A DNA stretch of 64,000 bases from Cyanophora paradoxa. Lineage: Eukaryota > Glaucocystophyceae > Cyanophorales > Cyanophoraceae. The stretch lies in NCBI GenBank assembly GCA_004431415.1, contig QPMI01000675.1:47541-111540 (forward strand), in the 5' to 3' direction. The translations under genes were made by a program, and so were the position numbers. Numbering within the stretch: the first letter of the stretch is position 1; each line of letters starts with the position of its first letter. The notes below the pieces were generated by a model. It searched no databases and was not told the DNA's origin. It saw only the letters and a program-made list of their open reading frames with translations. Of this stretch, positions 22,064-33,202 are shown in pieces.

Positions 22064-25000
22064 ATGGATCTCACCAAGTGCGTTCGAATGACTCGTCTGT
22101 CGTATCGCTTGTCGACCGCGGACGCTCCGGCGTCGCCGTTCCGGCGATTCCGCGTTGGCGTCATTCGCGAGCGGGAGGCTCGCCCGTGGCACTCTAGAGC
22201 CTTTCAAGTGGGCTTCCGATCTCGTATACGTCGTCAGTGCTGACGCTGGACGTGGCCTCTCCCCGCGCAGCGCGCTCCTTCTGGTCGTTCTGGCGGCCGT
22301 GGTTTTCTCCCTGCTGTTCTCGTGGTTCCTCGCGAGCTGGGTTCTTTCCAAGGATGAGGGCTCCAAGCTCATGCAGGTAGGCGTCGGCGGGAGGCGCGCC
22401 GAATGGCCGCGACGGGATATCTCACCTACTCAACGCGACCTTTTCCGACCCCCGCTCGCAGGATGTCTCGGACCCCATTCGCGAGGGCGCGTCCGGATTC
22501 TTCCGTACTCAGGTATGACGCCTTCGGGAGCCGCGGGAGCCGGAATGGATGACCTGACCGCACGCCACTCCTCAGTACGGCGCAATCACTCTGCTGGCGG
22601 TCGTGTTCGCCGGCTTGATCTTCGTTCTCTACCTCGTCCGCGAGCGTACTCCGGGCGACCCGCCGATTTCGAAGCTCTCGCTGGCCCTCCTCATCTCGGT
22701 GTCCTTCCTGCTCGGCGCCTTCTGCTCGGGCCTGGCTGGCTTCATCGGCATGTGGGTCTCCGTTCACGCCAACATCCGTGTCGCGGCGGCCGCCACCCGC
22801 TCGTACAACGAGGTTCGCTGCTTCCCTCCCCGGTTTTCCCGGCGGCCACTGAGGCGAGAGTGCCCCGCAGTCCATCCAGGTCGCCCTCAAGGGCGGTGCG
22901 TTCGCCGGCTTCCTCGTCGTCGCCCTCTCCGTCGGCGGTGTCGCGGCCCTGTACGGCGCCCTCAACATCATGTACGCCGGCATCGTCGCGGAGCTCGACA
23001 TCCCGATCCTCCTCGTCGGCTACGGCTTCGGCGCCTCGTTCGTCGCCCTGTTCGCCCAGCTTGGCGGTGGCATCTACACCAAGGCCGCCGATGTCGGTAC
23101 GCCGAGCACCTCCAGCTGACTGATTTCACAAGCTAACGCGTTCTCGCAGGCGCTGACCTCGTCGGCAAGGTCGAGCGCGGCATTCCGGAGGACGACCCCC
23201 GCAACCCGGCCGTCATTGCTGACCTTGTCGGCGACAACGTCGGTGACTGCGCTGGCCGTGGCGCTGACCGTTCGTCCGACCCCTCCGCCGCCCCCGGCCC
23301 GCCCGCCGACGCCCCGGCGCAGTGTTCGAGTCGATCGCCGCCGAGAACATCGGCGCCATGATCCTCGCCGCCACCCTCTCCCGCGAGGCGTTCCCCGCCA
23401 TCCAGAGCCCCACCGCGTACGGTGCGGGCCGGCGCCGCGCCCCGGCCCCGCCCCGCCTCTCACGCGCGTCGCGCAGTGTTCTTCCCGCTCATGGTCCACG
23501 TCCTGGGCCTGTTCGCGTCGGCCGTCGGTGTCATGTGCGTGAAGGCCAAGGAGCCGGGTTCGTACGCCGATGTCGCCGCCGGGTCCTCGGGCACCCTCTC
23601 TGCCGCCACAAACTGGATTAAGAGCCTGCTCGGCCTGCACTCCGGCCCTGGGTTCGTCCGCCGGGCTGACCACCGTCCTTCGCCTGGCAGTGATCAAGCC
23701 TTCTCTTAGGTACGACATCATCAACGGCCGCGAGGCCGCCGGTGATGACGACGCCTCGATGGAGGTGCTTCCCTCTTTCTCTCCTCTCTCTTTGCCGGGG
23801 ACCGAGGGGCGGGGCAGGACCCGATGGACGTGCTCAAGCGCGGCTACACCGTCACCCTCGCCATCGCCGTTGTCGGCTTCGTCGCCATCTGCTACTTCCT
23901 CCTCCGCACCGGCGCGCTTTCCGCCCCGCCCCCTTCCCTTCCCGCCTCGTCCCGCGCCTGACGCGGCGGCGGCAGACTCCGCGCCGGCGGCGTGGTGGCA
24001 CTTCGCCCTGTGCGGCCTGGTCGGCGTGGCCGTCTCGTGGCTCTTCGTGCTGATCACCCAGTACTACACCGACTACAAGCACCGCCCCGTGCAGCAGATC
24101 GCCGAGTCGTCGGAGACCGGCCACGGCACCAACATCATCGCCGGCGTCGGCGTCGGCCTTGAGTCGACCTGCCTCCCGGTCCTCTGCATCTCCTTCGCCA
24201 TCGTCTGCGCGTACGCCCTCGGCAACCGCTCGGGCCTGCACGACAAGGCCGGCAAGCCCGTCGGCGGCCTCTTCGGCACCGCCGTGGCCACCATGGGCAT
24301 GCTCTCGACGACCGTCTACATCCTCGCCATGGACACCTTCGGCCCGATCGCCGACAACGCCGGCGGCATCGCCGAGATGTCGCACCAGCCGCCGGAGGTC
24401 CGCCGCATCACCGACCGCCTCGACGCCGTCGGCAACACCACCAAGGCCCTCACCAAGGGCTACGCCATCGGCTCGGCCTCGCTCGCCGCCTTCCTGCTCT
24501 TCTCGGCCTACATGGACGAGGTCGCGCGCTACACCGGCGCGCCCTTCGGCGCCGTCGACATCGCAATCCCCGAGGTCTTCGTCGGCGGCCTGCTCGGCGC
24601 CATGGTCGTCATGCTCTTCTCCGCCTGGGCCATGAAGGCCGTCGGCACCGGCGCCCAGGCCGTCGTCATCGAGGCGCGCCGCCCCACCCCGCCCCCCTCC
24701 TCCCGCCCCCGGCCCCGGCCCCGCTGACTCCCTCGCGCGCAGGTCCGCCGCCAGTTCCGCGAGCGCCCGGGCATCATGCAGGGCACCGAGAAGCCGGACT
24801 ACTCGAGCTGCGTGGCCATCGTCGCCCGCGCGGCGCTGCGCGAGATGATCCGCCCCGGCGTGCTCGTCGTGACCTCCCCGATCGTCATCGGCATCGTCTT
24901 CCGCTACGTCGGCCGCTGGACCGACCGCCCGAACCTCGGCGCCGCCGTCGTCCTGGCCTTCGTGATGATCGGCACCATCTCCGGCATCCTCATGGCGCTC

Positions 25001-25362
25001 TACATGAACAACGCGTGCGCCCCTTCCCGTCTCTGAGGGGGCCCGCGCGGTCGTTCGTCCGTCTGAGGGCGCCGGGGCGCAGCGGCGGCGCGTGGGACAA
25101 CGCGAAGAAGTACATCGAGATGGGCGCGCACGGCGGCAAGGGCTCCGAGGCGCACAAGGCGGCCGTCACGGGCGACACCGTCGGCGACCCCTTCAAGGAC
25201 ACCGCCGGCCCCTCCCTCCACGTCCTCATCAAGCTCTTCTCCACCATCTCCCTCGTCATGGCGCCGATGTGCGGCCCCCCCTCTCCCCTCTCCGCAGCGG
25301 GCCCCCCTCACGCGCGCCCCGTGCGCCGCCGCAGGTTCATCGGCACCACCGTCTCGGCGTAA
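22064..25362 (+). CDS. K+-independent (type II) H+-translocating inorganic pyrophosphatase
   Basis: About 14 exons give a nearly full-length membrane pyrophosphatase, which couples PPi hydrolysis to H+ pumping across vacuole/Golgi-type membranes. Visible hallmarks are the substrate-site segments [20 protein letters not shown] and [20 protein letters not shown] (split by an intron at 23270-23322), [13 protein letters not shown], and the late block [20 protein letters not shown]. The selectivity position reads [16 protein letters not shown]; Lys after GNTT marks the K+-independent class (plant AVP2-like), where K+-dependent enzymes have Ala. Exon 2 begins at 22271 ([16 protein letters not shown]) and the last exon gives FIGTTVSA with stop TAA 25360-25362. 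The first exon is uncertain: ATG 22064 is a candidate but does not join in frame at the obvious donor (22154). Frames are intact throughout. It diverges from the dynein-stalk gene 251 bp away. Confidence 0.9.
24674..24742 (+). other. GC-AG intron in the H+-PPase gene
   Basis: The conserved junction AQAVVIE|VRRQF places this 69-nt intron exactly between GAG and GTC, so the donor is GAG|GCGCGCC and the acceptor CGCGCAG|GTC. No GT fits without losing conserved residues. Confidence 0.75.
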
Positions 25363-25729
25363 GGTGGAGGCCCCTGGGCGCACTCGGCGCACCTTCGCTC
25401 GCTTGCATCCCTCTTTTTGTAATTACGTGGATAGACTGCCGGGGGAGTGCGGCGCGCGCCGGGCCCCCCCGGCCGCGCCCCCTCCCCTTCATTTCCTCGC
25501 TGTCCATAGTTCCGGGGTCATCAGATGTCCATCTCAGTCGGGGGTCGGGCTCAGGCCCCTTTGCGCCCCTCAGGGTTCCTTTTTTTAGCAGTGTGCAGTT
25601 GAGACAAGTGAGCGTTGATGCGTTGTTTGATATTAGTACCATGGCGAAGCCGCGTCCTCCCCAGGGGCGCGCGGGGGGCGCTGGCGTGGGAGCGTCGGGA
25701 GAGGCGCGCGTGCGGGGTGCGGGATACTT

Positions 25730-25783
25730 TTGAAGCGGAGCCTGCGCATGCAGCGGAGCCTTGAAGCGGAGCCTGCGCATGCA
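25730..25783. repeat. 23-bp direct repeat, period 31 bp
   Basis: TTGAAGCGGAGCCTGCGCAT followed by GCA occurs at 25730-25752 and again at 25761-25783, identical, in the 3' flank of the H+-PPase gene. Confidence 0.8.
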
Positions 25784-26034
25784 TATGCGGGGCCCACGCG
25801 GCCGGGCCCCGCGGCCTGAAAGCTTGGGCTTCAAGCTGACTAAGTTAGGCTGCAAGCTATACGCTAGCGCTGCAGCAATGGGCAGCTCATCTATGCGCGA
25901 GCTCGCGCGCGATCGAGCTCGAGCGCCAGCTCGAGCAGTTACGTATACCAAACTCTCATGATCAGAGTCTAAAATTGGTAAACTTGAAAAGGTTTCAAAC
26001 CGTTATTTACAAATGTACAGCTGCGAACAGCCGA

Positions 26035-26089
26035 GATCTAGAGCTGAAGCCCGAATTCGCTGGGGATCTAGAGCTGAAGCGCGAATTAG
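26035..26089. repeat. Short direct repeat, period 30 bp
   Basis: GATCTAGAGCTGAAGC followed by (C/G)CGAATT occurs at 26035-26057 and 26065-26087, just past the stop of F-box gene 1. Confidence 0.75.
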
Positions 26090-26108
26090 ACATCGGCTGG
26101 GGGAGAGC

Positions 26109-28106
26109 CTAGTCGTCGCTGTCATCCTCGGACTCGCTCTTGGGGTATTGGACGTGGACGAACTCGGCCCAGCTGCGGAGGACGCCCTCCGCGGCCTTGT
26201 GCAGCAGCGGGTCGTCCGTGGCCACTGTCACCTTGAGCAAATCGTCGTCCACGGCGCCGCGGAGGCCCTGCGGAAGCGTCGGGGCCACGCCAAGGGAGGC
26301 CGGCTGCAGGCTTAAGGCTTGCAGCCGGCGGGGGCGCACCTCGAGGGCGAGGAGGTCGGCGCTGCTGTCCAGGTGGCTCTTGATCTCTCCGTAAATGTCT
26401 CTGGATCTGGCGCACGCCGCCAGCGCCGCCACCTCCCCCGCCGTCAGCGGCCGCTCGACGTGCAGCCAGATGTACTCCAGGACGTCGGCAGCGGCCGTGA
26501 GGCACTCCGTGAGGGCCGCCGCGTCCGTGCCCTCCGGCGCTGCGCGCAGCGTCGGCGGGGTCACGGCGGGACGGGCAGGAGGGTGGAGCAGTGCCCCGCG
26601 TACCCTTGTTCACGAGGTTGAGCTCGTCGAGGGAGCGGGAGGCCCGGACGGCGTCGGCGAGGCCGTAGAGGAAGAAGCCCGCTTCGCCCTCGCTCTCGAA
26701 GAGGAGAGTGAGCTCCCGGAGCTTGGGGGCCGCCCCCAGAGCCGCCACGTCCTCCCGCGAGACGTCGTCGCTCACCTGCGCGGCTCGTCGGGCGGGCGGA
26801 GGCGCGAGCAGGCGGGGGCGGCGGGGGCGGCGGGGGGCGGACGTGGATTTTCTTGAGGGTCTCCAGCTCGGGGAAGAGGGCGATGGCGCGGAGGTCGTCC
26901 CCGTTGAAGTGGTGGCGGGACCACGGGCTGCCCGGCGTCAGACCGCGAGCGGCGAGCACGGGCACTCGGCGCCGCACTTGTCGTTGGAGCGCAGCCTCTT
27001 GAGGGTCCTGCCCGCAGCGCCCGCCGCGAGGGCGGCCAGCGAGCCCCCGACGTCGGCTTCGTCGGATCCGGATATGTCGAGCCGCTCCAGCGGCAGGGGC
27101 GCGAGGCGCGCGACGGCGTCGGCCTCCCTCGGCGTCATCGTGAGGCACCGGAGGCGCGGGCAGCACTCCGCTAGCACGCCCGCCTCCGCTCCTTTGAATG
27201 AAAGCCAGCCTTTCGCTGCGCGGGTCCGGGTTAGACAGCACAAGACCAGCCCTGCGGCGCCAGCGCCCCCGCACGCACGCAGCTCCAGGCTCCGAAGGTT
27301 GGAGAAGGGGGCGAGGGCCGAGCGGAGGGCGTCGGCCGAGGTCTGCTGCTTCTTCGTCTCGATTGACACACGCAGCTGGAGCCTCTGGAGGGCAGCCGGC
27401 TTGGCGGCTCCGTCCGCGCGCGGTGGCCTGAGGGCCAAGAGGGCGGCAGAGACGAAGGATTCAACGGGGACGACGTCGTCGCTCAGACTCTTCAGGAATC
27501 GGTAGTCGACCAGCACTGTCTTCGGGCCGCGGCCGGCGTGCTGGCTGGCGATCGCTGAGAGCACGCCGAGCGCGCCGCCCCACAGCCCGAACGCGTCCGC
27601 CTGCGAGAGCCCGTCCGCCCGCAGCGAGAGGGAGACGTGGTCGAGCCTGACCGAGGAGCTTCCGAGCAAAGCTGCATGCAGCTGTAGCAGGTGCGCGGGC
27701 TTGCTCGTGGACACGCCCAGCCTGCGGAAAAGAGGGACCTGGATGATCTCCCGCCACGCCTTGCACACGCTGCGCGGGCAACTTAGCCTAGTAGCCTGCC
27801 ATGCAAATGCTTTCTGCGAGCCGGAGGCACTCGAATGCGCACCGGCGAAGGGGCCACGCCTTCTCGAGAGGCAGGAACGAGAAGACGAGCGCGAGCAGTT
27901 CGTCCGAGAGGTCGCCGATGCTGGCTTCGGATCGTCTCGCGTCGCTCCCCGCGTCCTCCGGATCCTGCAGCGAAATGTCGTCAGCTGGCGCGCCCCATCC
28001 GGAGCGGGAGGATCGTGCAGGCGCAAATTAAACTGATCATGATCATGACCGTCGGCCGCGGACGCACGTCAACTGCGAGACGGCTCCGTTTCGCTGCGGG
28101 CTCCAT
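26109..28106 (-). CDS. F-box/LRR-like protein 1
   Basis: The ATG at 28106 opens a basic N-terminus (MEPAAKRSRLA), a likely nuclear signal, followed by an intron and then an F-box (IGDLSDELLALVFSFLPLEK) whose second half, VCKAWREIIQV, lies in the next exon. The rest has leucine-rich segments: LSQADAFGLWGGALGVLSAI, APFSNLRSLELRACG, CCPRLRCLTMTPRE, FPELETLKKIHV and AAPKLRELTLLFES. It ends in an acidic tail (SESEDDSDD, TAG 26109-26111). Introns are short and in the same places as in the other array members. F-box proteins recruit substrates to SCF ubiquitin ligases; the substrate is unknown. It is head-to-head with F-box gene 2, sharing about 210 bp. Confidence 0.75.
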
Positions 28107-28317
28107 CCCTCTTGCTGTGATGATCTAGCTGCAGCTGATTGGAGAGGGCTCGCTAGCGCTGCGCCGGAACTGGGCTGGCTGGCGGTTTGAAACTGCCGCG
28201 ACCTCGAGCTCGAGCTTGAGCCCAAGCCGACAATATCCGGTATCCGGGAAGCGGCTTGAAGAAGCCTTGAACCCACAGCAGCCGGAGTGCAGCCGTGCAC
28301 AAGTTTGAGAGCAGCGC
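28107..28317. promoter_or_regulatory. Bidirectional promoter of F-box genes 1 and 2
   Basis: The 211 bp between the two divergent ATGs contain a block that recurs in opposite orientation before F-box genes 4 and 6. Its core includes GGATACCGGATAT, then GTCGGCTTGGGCTC, an AGCTCGAGCTCGAG-type palindrome, and GGCAGTTTCAAACCG. Conservation of this block between duplicated gene pairs, next to start codons, is why I call it regulatory; no TATA box is evident. Confidence 0.5.
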
Positions 28318-30290
28318 ATGGAGCGCCCGGAGAAGCGCAAACGTTTCTCGATCAGGGTCAGCTCGCGCGCCGCGCGCTTCTCCCGCCGTGCGCGGCGACC
28401 TTGCGCATGCTAAGAGTTCGCTGCAGGAATTGGAGGACCGATGCAGCGAAGCGGAAGGAGCCGAAGCGGGCTTCGAGCGCCTGTCGGACGAGCTGCTCGC
28501 GCACGTCTTCTCGTTCATCCCGCTGAACGTGGCCTGGCGCCTCCGATCGTGCGCGTTTACGTGCCTCGCAAAAAGCATTCACACAGCAGTCTAATTCGCC
28601 CGCGCAGCGTGTGCAAGGCGTGGCGGGAGATCATCCAGGTCTCCATCTTCCCCAATCTGGATATGAGCACCAAGAATGCAGCACACCTGTCGGAGCTTGC
28701 GGCCTTGTTCAGCAAGTCTTCGGTCCAGTTGAAGCTCGAGAATGTCTCTCTCGCCCTTCAGACGGACGGGCTCTCGGATGACGAATCATTCGACCTGTGG
28801 GGCAGCGCCCTGGAGGTGCTGTCGGCACTCACCAGCAAGCACGCGCGCCGCGGCCCGAAGGTGGTGGATCTTAGCTACTCAACGCTTCCCATCGACGACC
28901 GGCTGGACAACGCCGATCCAGCTCATTCGCTTGTCTTAGCCGTCCTCGTCGCGCTCCGCCCATTGCGAAAGAAAGGACCCGACGCCTCGGCTCCTCTTCA
29001 GAAGCTCCATCTCAAATTGTCAGTTCCCGATTTCGAACAAATGGATATCTCATCGTCTACCTTCCGCGCGTTCCTCGCCCCCTTCTCCAACCTTACGAGC
29101 ATGGAGCTGCGTGCGTGCGGGGACGCGAGGGCTTGCCTTTAGCTGTCCGACGGTCTCACTCGGACCTGCACAGCGACAGACTGGCTTCCAATCGGAAGGG
29201 CGCAAGCGGCCGTGCTGGCGGAGTGCTGCCCGCGCCTCGCGTGCCTCACGATGACGCCGGCGAGCGCAAACGCCGTCGCGCGCCTTGCGCCTCTGCCGCT
29301 GGAGAGACTGACAATATGCGACTACACTGACGACTTGAGGGGATCCCTCACTGCCCTATCGGCGGGTCGAGCCGGCGAGACGCTGAAGTACATCAGCACT
29401 GACAGGTCTGTTCTGAGCGCCGTCCCTCCGCCCCATCGTGCTCACACGCCTGGCAGCAAAATCCCGTTTCCACGTGTGAATCGGGAGGACCTCCGCGCCA
29501 TGGCGCGATTCCCGGAGCTGCTTTGCCTCCAACGCGTCGGGGTTCGCCACTCCGCCCCGCTGGAGGCCTCTTCTTCCGTCGCTAAGCGTGTCGCAGGTCA
29601 GCGAGGACGTCTCTCGGGAGGACGTCGCAGCGCTCGGGGCGGCCCCCAAGCTCAGCACTCTCGTAATCTGCTTTGCAGGCGACGTCGACGCGACGCCCTT
29701 CCTCTGGGGCCTCGCCGACGCCGCGCGCGCCTCCCGCTCCATCAAGAAGCTCTCCCTCTTTCTTGAAGGTCTGCCCCCCCTCGCCCCCCCCCCCCCTCCC
29801 CCTCCCCCCCCTCCCCCTCCCCCCTCCCCCTTCTCCCCCCCCCCCCCCCCCCCCCCTTCTTTGGTTGCCTGCGCTGACGGCAGCATCGCAGCCCCGAGCA
29901 CTGTGGACCCCGCGGCCCTTAAGGACTGCCTCACGGCTGCTTCCCGCGTCCTGTACCTTCTCGAGCTCCACGTCAAGCGGCCGCTCACTGCGGGGGAAGT
30001 GTTTGCACTCGCCGGCTGCAGGCGCGCGGACTTTTCGAGCAGGATCACGTGCCGTCTCGACAGCAGCGCGGACCTCCTCGCGCTTGACGTGCGCTCGCCG
30101 CCGCGCCGCACGCTCTCAGCTCAGCGGCTGCGACCCGCAGCGCCTTCGCGGCGCGCGCGTGGCGGCCCGCATAGAACTCATGTGCGTAACGGATGATCCC
30201 ATGCTTCACCGCGCGGCCAGGGGCGTCCTGCGCGGCTGGGGTTTGAAGTGCCACGTGGACTGCCCAAAGCCCGACTCCGACGACGAGTGA
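28318..30290 (+). CDS. F-box/LRR-like protein 2
   Basis: ATG 28318 gives MERPEKRKRFSIR, then an intron ending CTGCAG. Next come the F-box (FERLSDELLAHVFSFIPLN) and, after another intron ending CCCGCGCAG at about 28607, VCKAWREIIQVSIFPNLDMS. Later exons carry leucine-rich segments (CCPRLACLTMTPAS, FPELLCLQRVGV, AAPKLSTLVICFAG). One intron near 29.77-29.88 kb consists largely of C runs (23 Cs at 29834-29856). A late intron with a GTGCGC donor and a CCCGCAG acceptor restores frame to IELMCVTDDPML. The stop is TGA 30288-30290 after an acidic tail. It has Met-Glu-Arg at its N-terminus, unlike genes 1, 3 and 4 (Met-Glu-Pro), so it represents the second class of the array. Role as for gene 1. Confidence 0.7.
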
Positions 30291-30716
30291 TCCCCTCCCT
30301 CGAGCCCGCTCGCCCTTCTCCGCACTCCTCCGCACCCCTCCGACGTCGCGGCGAACGAGGCCGCGGCCGCCGCCGCCGCCGCCGCCGCGGCGCGGGGGGA
30401 GGAGGCGGTGCGGCTGCAGCTGCCGGCGCCGAGCGTGGCGGAGATCCCGCGCCTCTTCTTCGTGCCGAGGCCCGAGCTCGAGGCCGGCGCGGAGGCGGCG
30501 CCGGAGCTCGAGGCGCTGCGGGGCGGGGCGCAGGAGGCGGCCGCCGGCGAGCGCCTCTTCCGCGTCAAGTTCAAGATGCCGGCCGCCAAGGCCGCCGCCG
30601 CCATCGCCGCCGACTCCGCCGCCGCCCGCGCCGCCGCCGCCGCCGCCGCCCGCCAGCGGCTCGACGAGGCCAACGCGCTCTTCTCGAGCGTCGCCAACAA
30701 GATCGTCGACGAGTGA
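30291..30716 (+). other. Orphan Ala/Glu-rich open frame without a start
   Basis: Directly after the F-box 2 stop, the same frame stays open to TGA 30714-30716. It reads a poly-Ala stretch, then AEIPRLFFVPRPELEAGAE, RLFRVKFKMPAAKA and a helix ending LDEANALFSSVANKIVDE. Composition and the non-repetitive blocks look coding, but the first in-frame ATG is near 30574. It may be the last exon of a gene whose front was displaced by F-box duplication, or a short gene with an unplaced first exon. Family not recognised. Confidence 0.35.
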
Positions 30717-31075
30717 GCGGCCCCCGTCCCCCGGCCCCCCTTCCCGTCAGACCCCCCGCCTCCCCTTGCCGTCCCTCGGCCGCGTCCCCTCTCCGCGGCC
30801 CCTGGCTCCCATCCGGTTTCGGTAGTGTATCTTGCATGCGAGATTATCTTGATCGCGAGCTCGAGGCTGCTGGGCTCATCAGCTTCAATTCTGTGCACGC
30901 GAAGCTAGGGCGAGCCGTCTAGCCGGCTGGCGTCGGGTACAGCGCATTCTGGGCTTGGGCTTGACCGCGGCAGTTTCAAACTGCCAAGATTCACGTGCAC
31001 GTCAGCCGCCCTGCTCCGGGATCCTCTGCAGCGGGCCCTCTCATCGGCCCAGAGAATTCAGACCAGACAAGAGGG
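30717..31075. other. Spacer and promoter of F-box gene 3
   Basis: About 360 bp. The right part has a partial copy of the array promoter block (GGCAGTTTCAAACTGCC near 30970) followed by the conserved run into the ATG (AAGAGGGATGGAGCCC). The left part has no gene. Confidence 0.45.
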
Positions 31076-33026
31076 ATGGAGCCCACAGCGAAACGGAGCC
31101 GTCTCACGGTCAGTTCGCGCTTCGCGCGCTTTTCCCGCCGCGCGCGCGCCGGGCGATGACACTTCGCTGCAGAAGAACGCGGAAAGCGACGCGAAGCGAG
31201 TCGAAGCGAGCATCGGCGACCTCTCGGACGAGCTGCTCGCGCATATCTTCTCGTACCTCTACATGGAGGACGCGTGGCGCTGTCGCCCGTGCGCTTTTCA
31301 GTACTTCGATCTCACCGCATCATTCTAAATCGCTCACGCAGCGTGTGCAAGGCGTGGCTGAAGGTCATCCAGGTCTCGTCCTTCCTTCATCTGGGCTCCC
31401 CACGCTTCGGCTTCGACGTGCCATCGCATCTGTCGGATCTCGCAGTTCTGCTCAGAAGCTCGTCGGCCGCGGTCCAGCTCAGCGACGTCGATCTTTCGCT
31501 CGGCACGGACGGGCTCTCGCAGGCGGACGCGTTCGGCCTGTGGGGCAACGCGCTCGGCGTGCTCTCAGCAATTGCCAGCCAGCACGCCGGCCGCGGCCCG
31601 AAGGATGTCTCGCTGTGCTTCGCCCTCAGCGTCTCGGAGGGCGTGCGCGAGGAGACGTCCGAGTGCGTCGTCCCCATGGCGGCGCTCGCCTCTGCCGCCG
31701 AGTCCTTCGTCGTGGCGCCCCTCGCGGCGCTCAAGCCGCCGAGCCGGCACGGATCCGACGCTCCGGCCGCCCTCGAGGAGCTGTCTCTGGACGTGAAGCT
31801 CCGCGCGCCGCAAGAGATCCAGCAGCGCCTCCTGAAGGGGATCGCCGACAACACGCTCCGCTCGGCCCTCGCCCCCTTCTCCAACCTTCGGAGCCTGGAG
31901 CTGCGTGCGTGCGGGGCGCGGGGGCGCGGGGCTGGCGTTTTGCCTGACTCGCGCCTGCGCAGCGACCGGCTGGCTCTTGTTCGGAAGGGCGCAGGCTGCC
32001 GTGCTGGCCGAGTGCTGCCCTCGCCTCGCGAAGCTCACGATGACCGCGTCTGAGGCTGCAGCTGTCGCGAGCCTGGCGCCCCTGCCGCTGGAGGAGTTGA
32101 TGCTCTCCGGGCATCCTTTCGACATCGACATTGGGGGCTCGCTCACCGCCCTCGCCGCGGGCGCGGCGGGTAGGACCCTGAAGCACTTCAGCGGCAGCCG
32201 GTCCGCGTCTCACCGCCCCCGCCGGCCCACCGTCTTCTCATCCGATGCGCAGCAACGAGATCAACTCGAACGACCTCCGCGCCGTGGCTATCTTCCCGGA
32301 GCTCCGTGACTTCAAGAACTTCCAGGCCCGCCGTTCGTCCTCTGCCGGCCCGTGTTGCAGCTCACGCCCCGCAGGTCAACGACGACGTGTCTCGGGAGGA
32401 CGTGGCTGCGCTGGGGGCGGCCCCCAAGCTGCGGGAGCTCGTCGTCTTCTTCGAGGGCAACGAGGACGCGACGGCCTTCGTCGCCGGCCTCGCCGACGCC
32501 GTGCGGGCCTCCCGAACGCTTGAGGAGCTCTCCGTCTACCGCACGGGTCCGCCGAGCCGTTCTTCCGAAGGTCTCGCCCGCCCTGAGCCCGCCGGCGCCG
32601 CGCGCAGCGCCGGAGGGTACGGACCCGGCGGCCCTCGCGGACTTCGTCGGCGCCTCCGCCGGAGTTCTCCGCGAGTTCCGCTACCGGCTCGACCGCGCGC
32701 TCACGGCCCCGGAGGTCGCGGCGCTGGCGGCCTGCACCGGCCTGAGCGGCGCGGTCGACTGCGTCATCTGCCGCAGCGCGGACCTCCTCGCGCTCGAGGT
32801 CCGCCCGGCCCGGCCCTCTCCGCGCGGCGCGCCGTCAGTTAAGTTGACGCGGAATCGGCAGGGCCTCCGCGGCACCAGCCACCACTTCCGTGTGCAGATG
32901 CAAACCGACGACCCGCTCCTCTGCAGCGCGGCCCAGGGCGTCCTCAGCACCTGGCTCAACGCGCGGGGCGAACCCATCGCTACCGTGTCTCTTGCGGCAG
33001 GGGATGACGACGACGACGATGATTAA
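31076..33026 (+). CDS. F-box/LRR-like protein 3
   Basis: The gene model is clean: ATG 31076 (MEPTAKRSRLT), intron GTCAGT...CTGCAG, exon with F-box IGDLSDELLAHIFSYLYMED, intron GTACTT...CGCAG (about 31300-31341), then HVCKAWLKVIQV. Later exons give LSQADAFGLWGNALGVLSAI, CCPRLAKLTMTASE, EINSNDLRAVAIFPELRDFK, DDVSREDVAALGAAPKLREL and QMQTDDPLLCSAAQGVLS. The intron after the DFKNFQ exon appears to have a GC donor, where genes 4 and 6 have GT. The tail is a run of Asp, stop TAA 33024-33026. Likely an SCF substrate adaptor with a nuclear signal at the N-terminus; ligand unknown. It faces GNAT copy A tail to tail. Confidence 0.75.
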
Positions 33027-33202
33027 GATGTGATTTCTTGTAATCAACCAGAGCGTCGAAAGATACACGTTAGGACTCCTTGACCTTTCTCGCCCCGGCC
33101 CCTCCTAGCCCGCGGGCAGCGCCCGCGGCCGCCTCTTGCAAGCTCCCTTTAAGGACACTCAAGCTATTTGCAGCGGCGGGGGCAGGGCGGCGGCGGGGCG
33201 GG

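Larger units (their letters stand above)
25363..26108. other. Intergenic spacer between H+-PPase and F-box gene 1
   Basis: About 750 bp between two convergent 3' ends. It contains two small direct repeats (separate entries), a TCATGATC palindrome near 25957, and AT-richer sequence near 25.93-26.01 kb. No credible gene. Confidence 0.55.
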
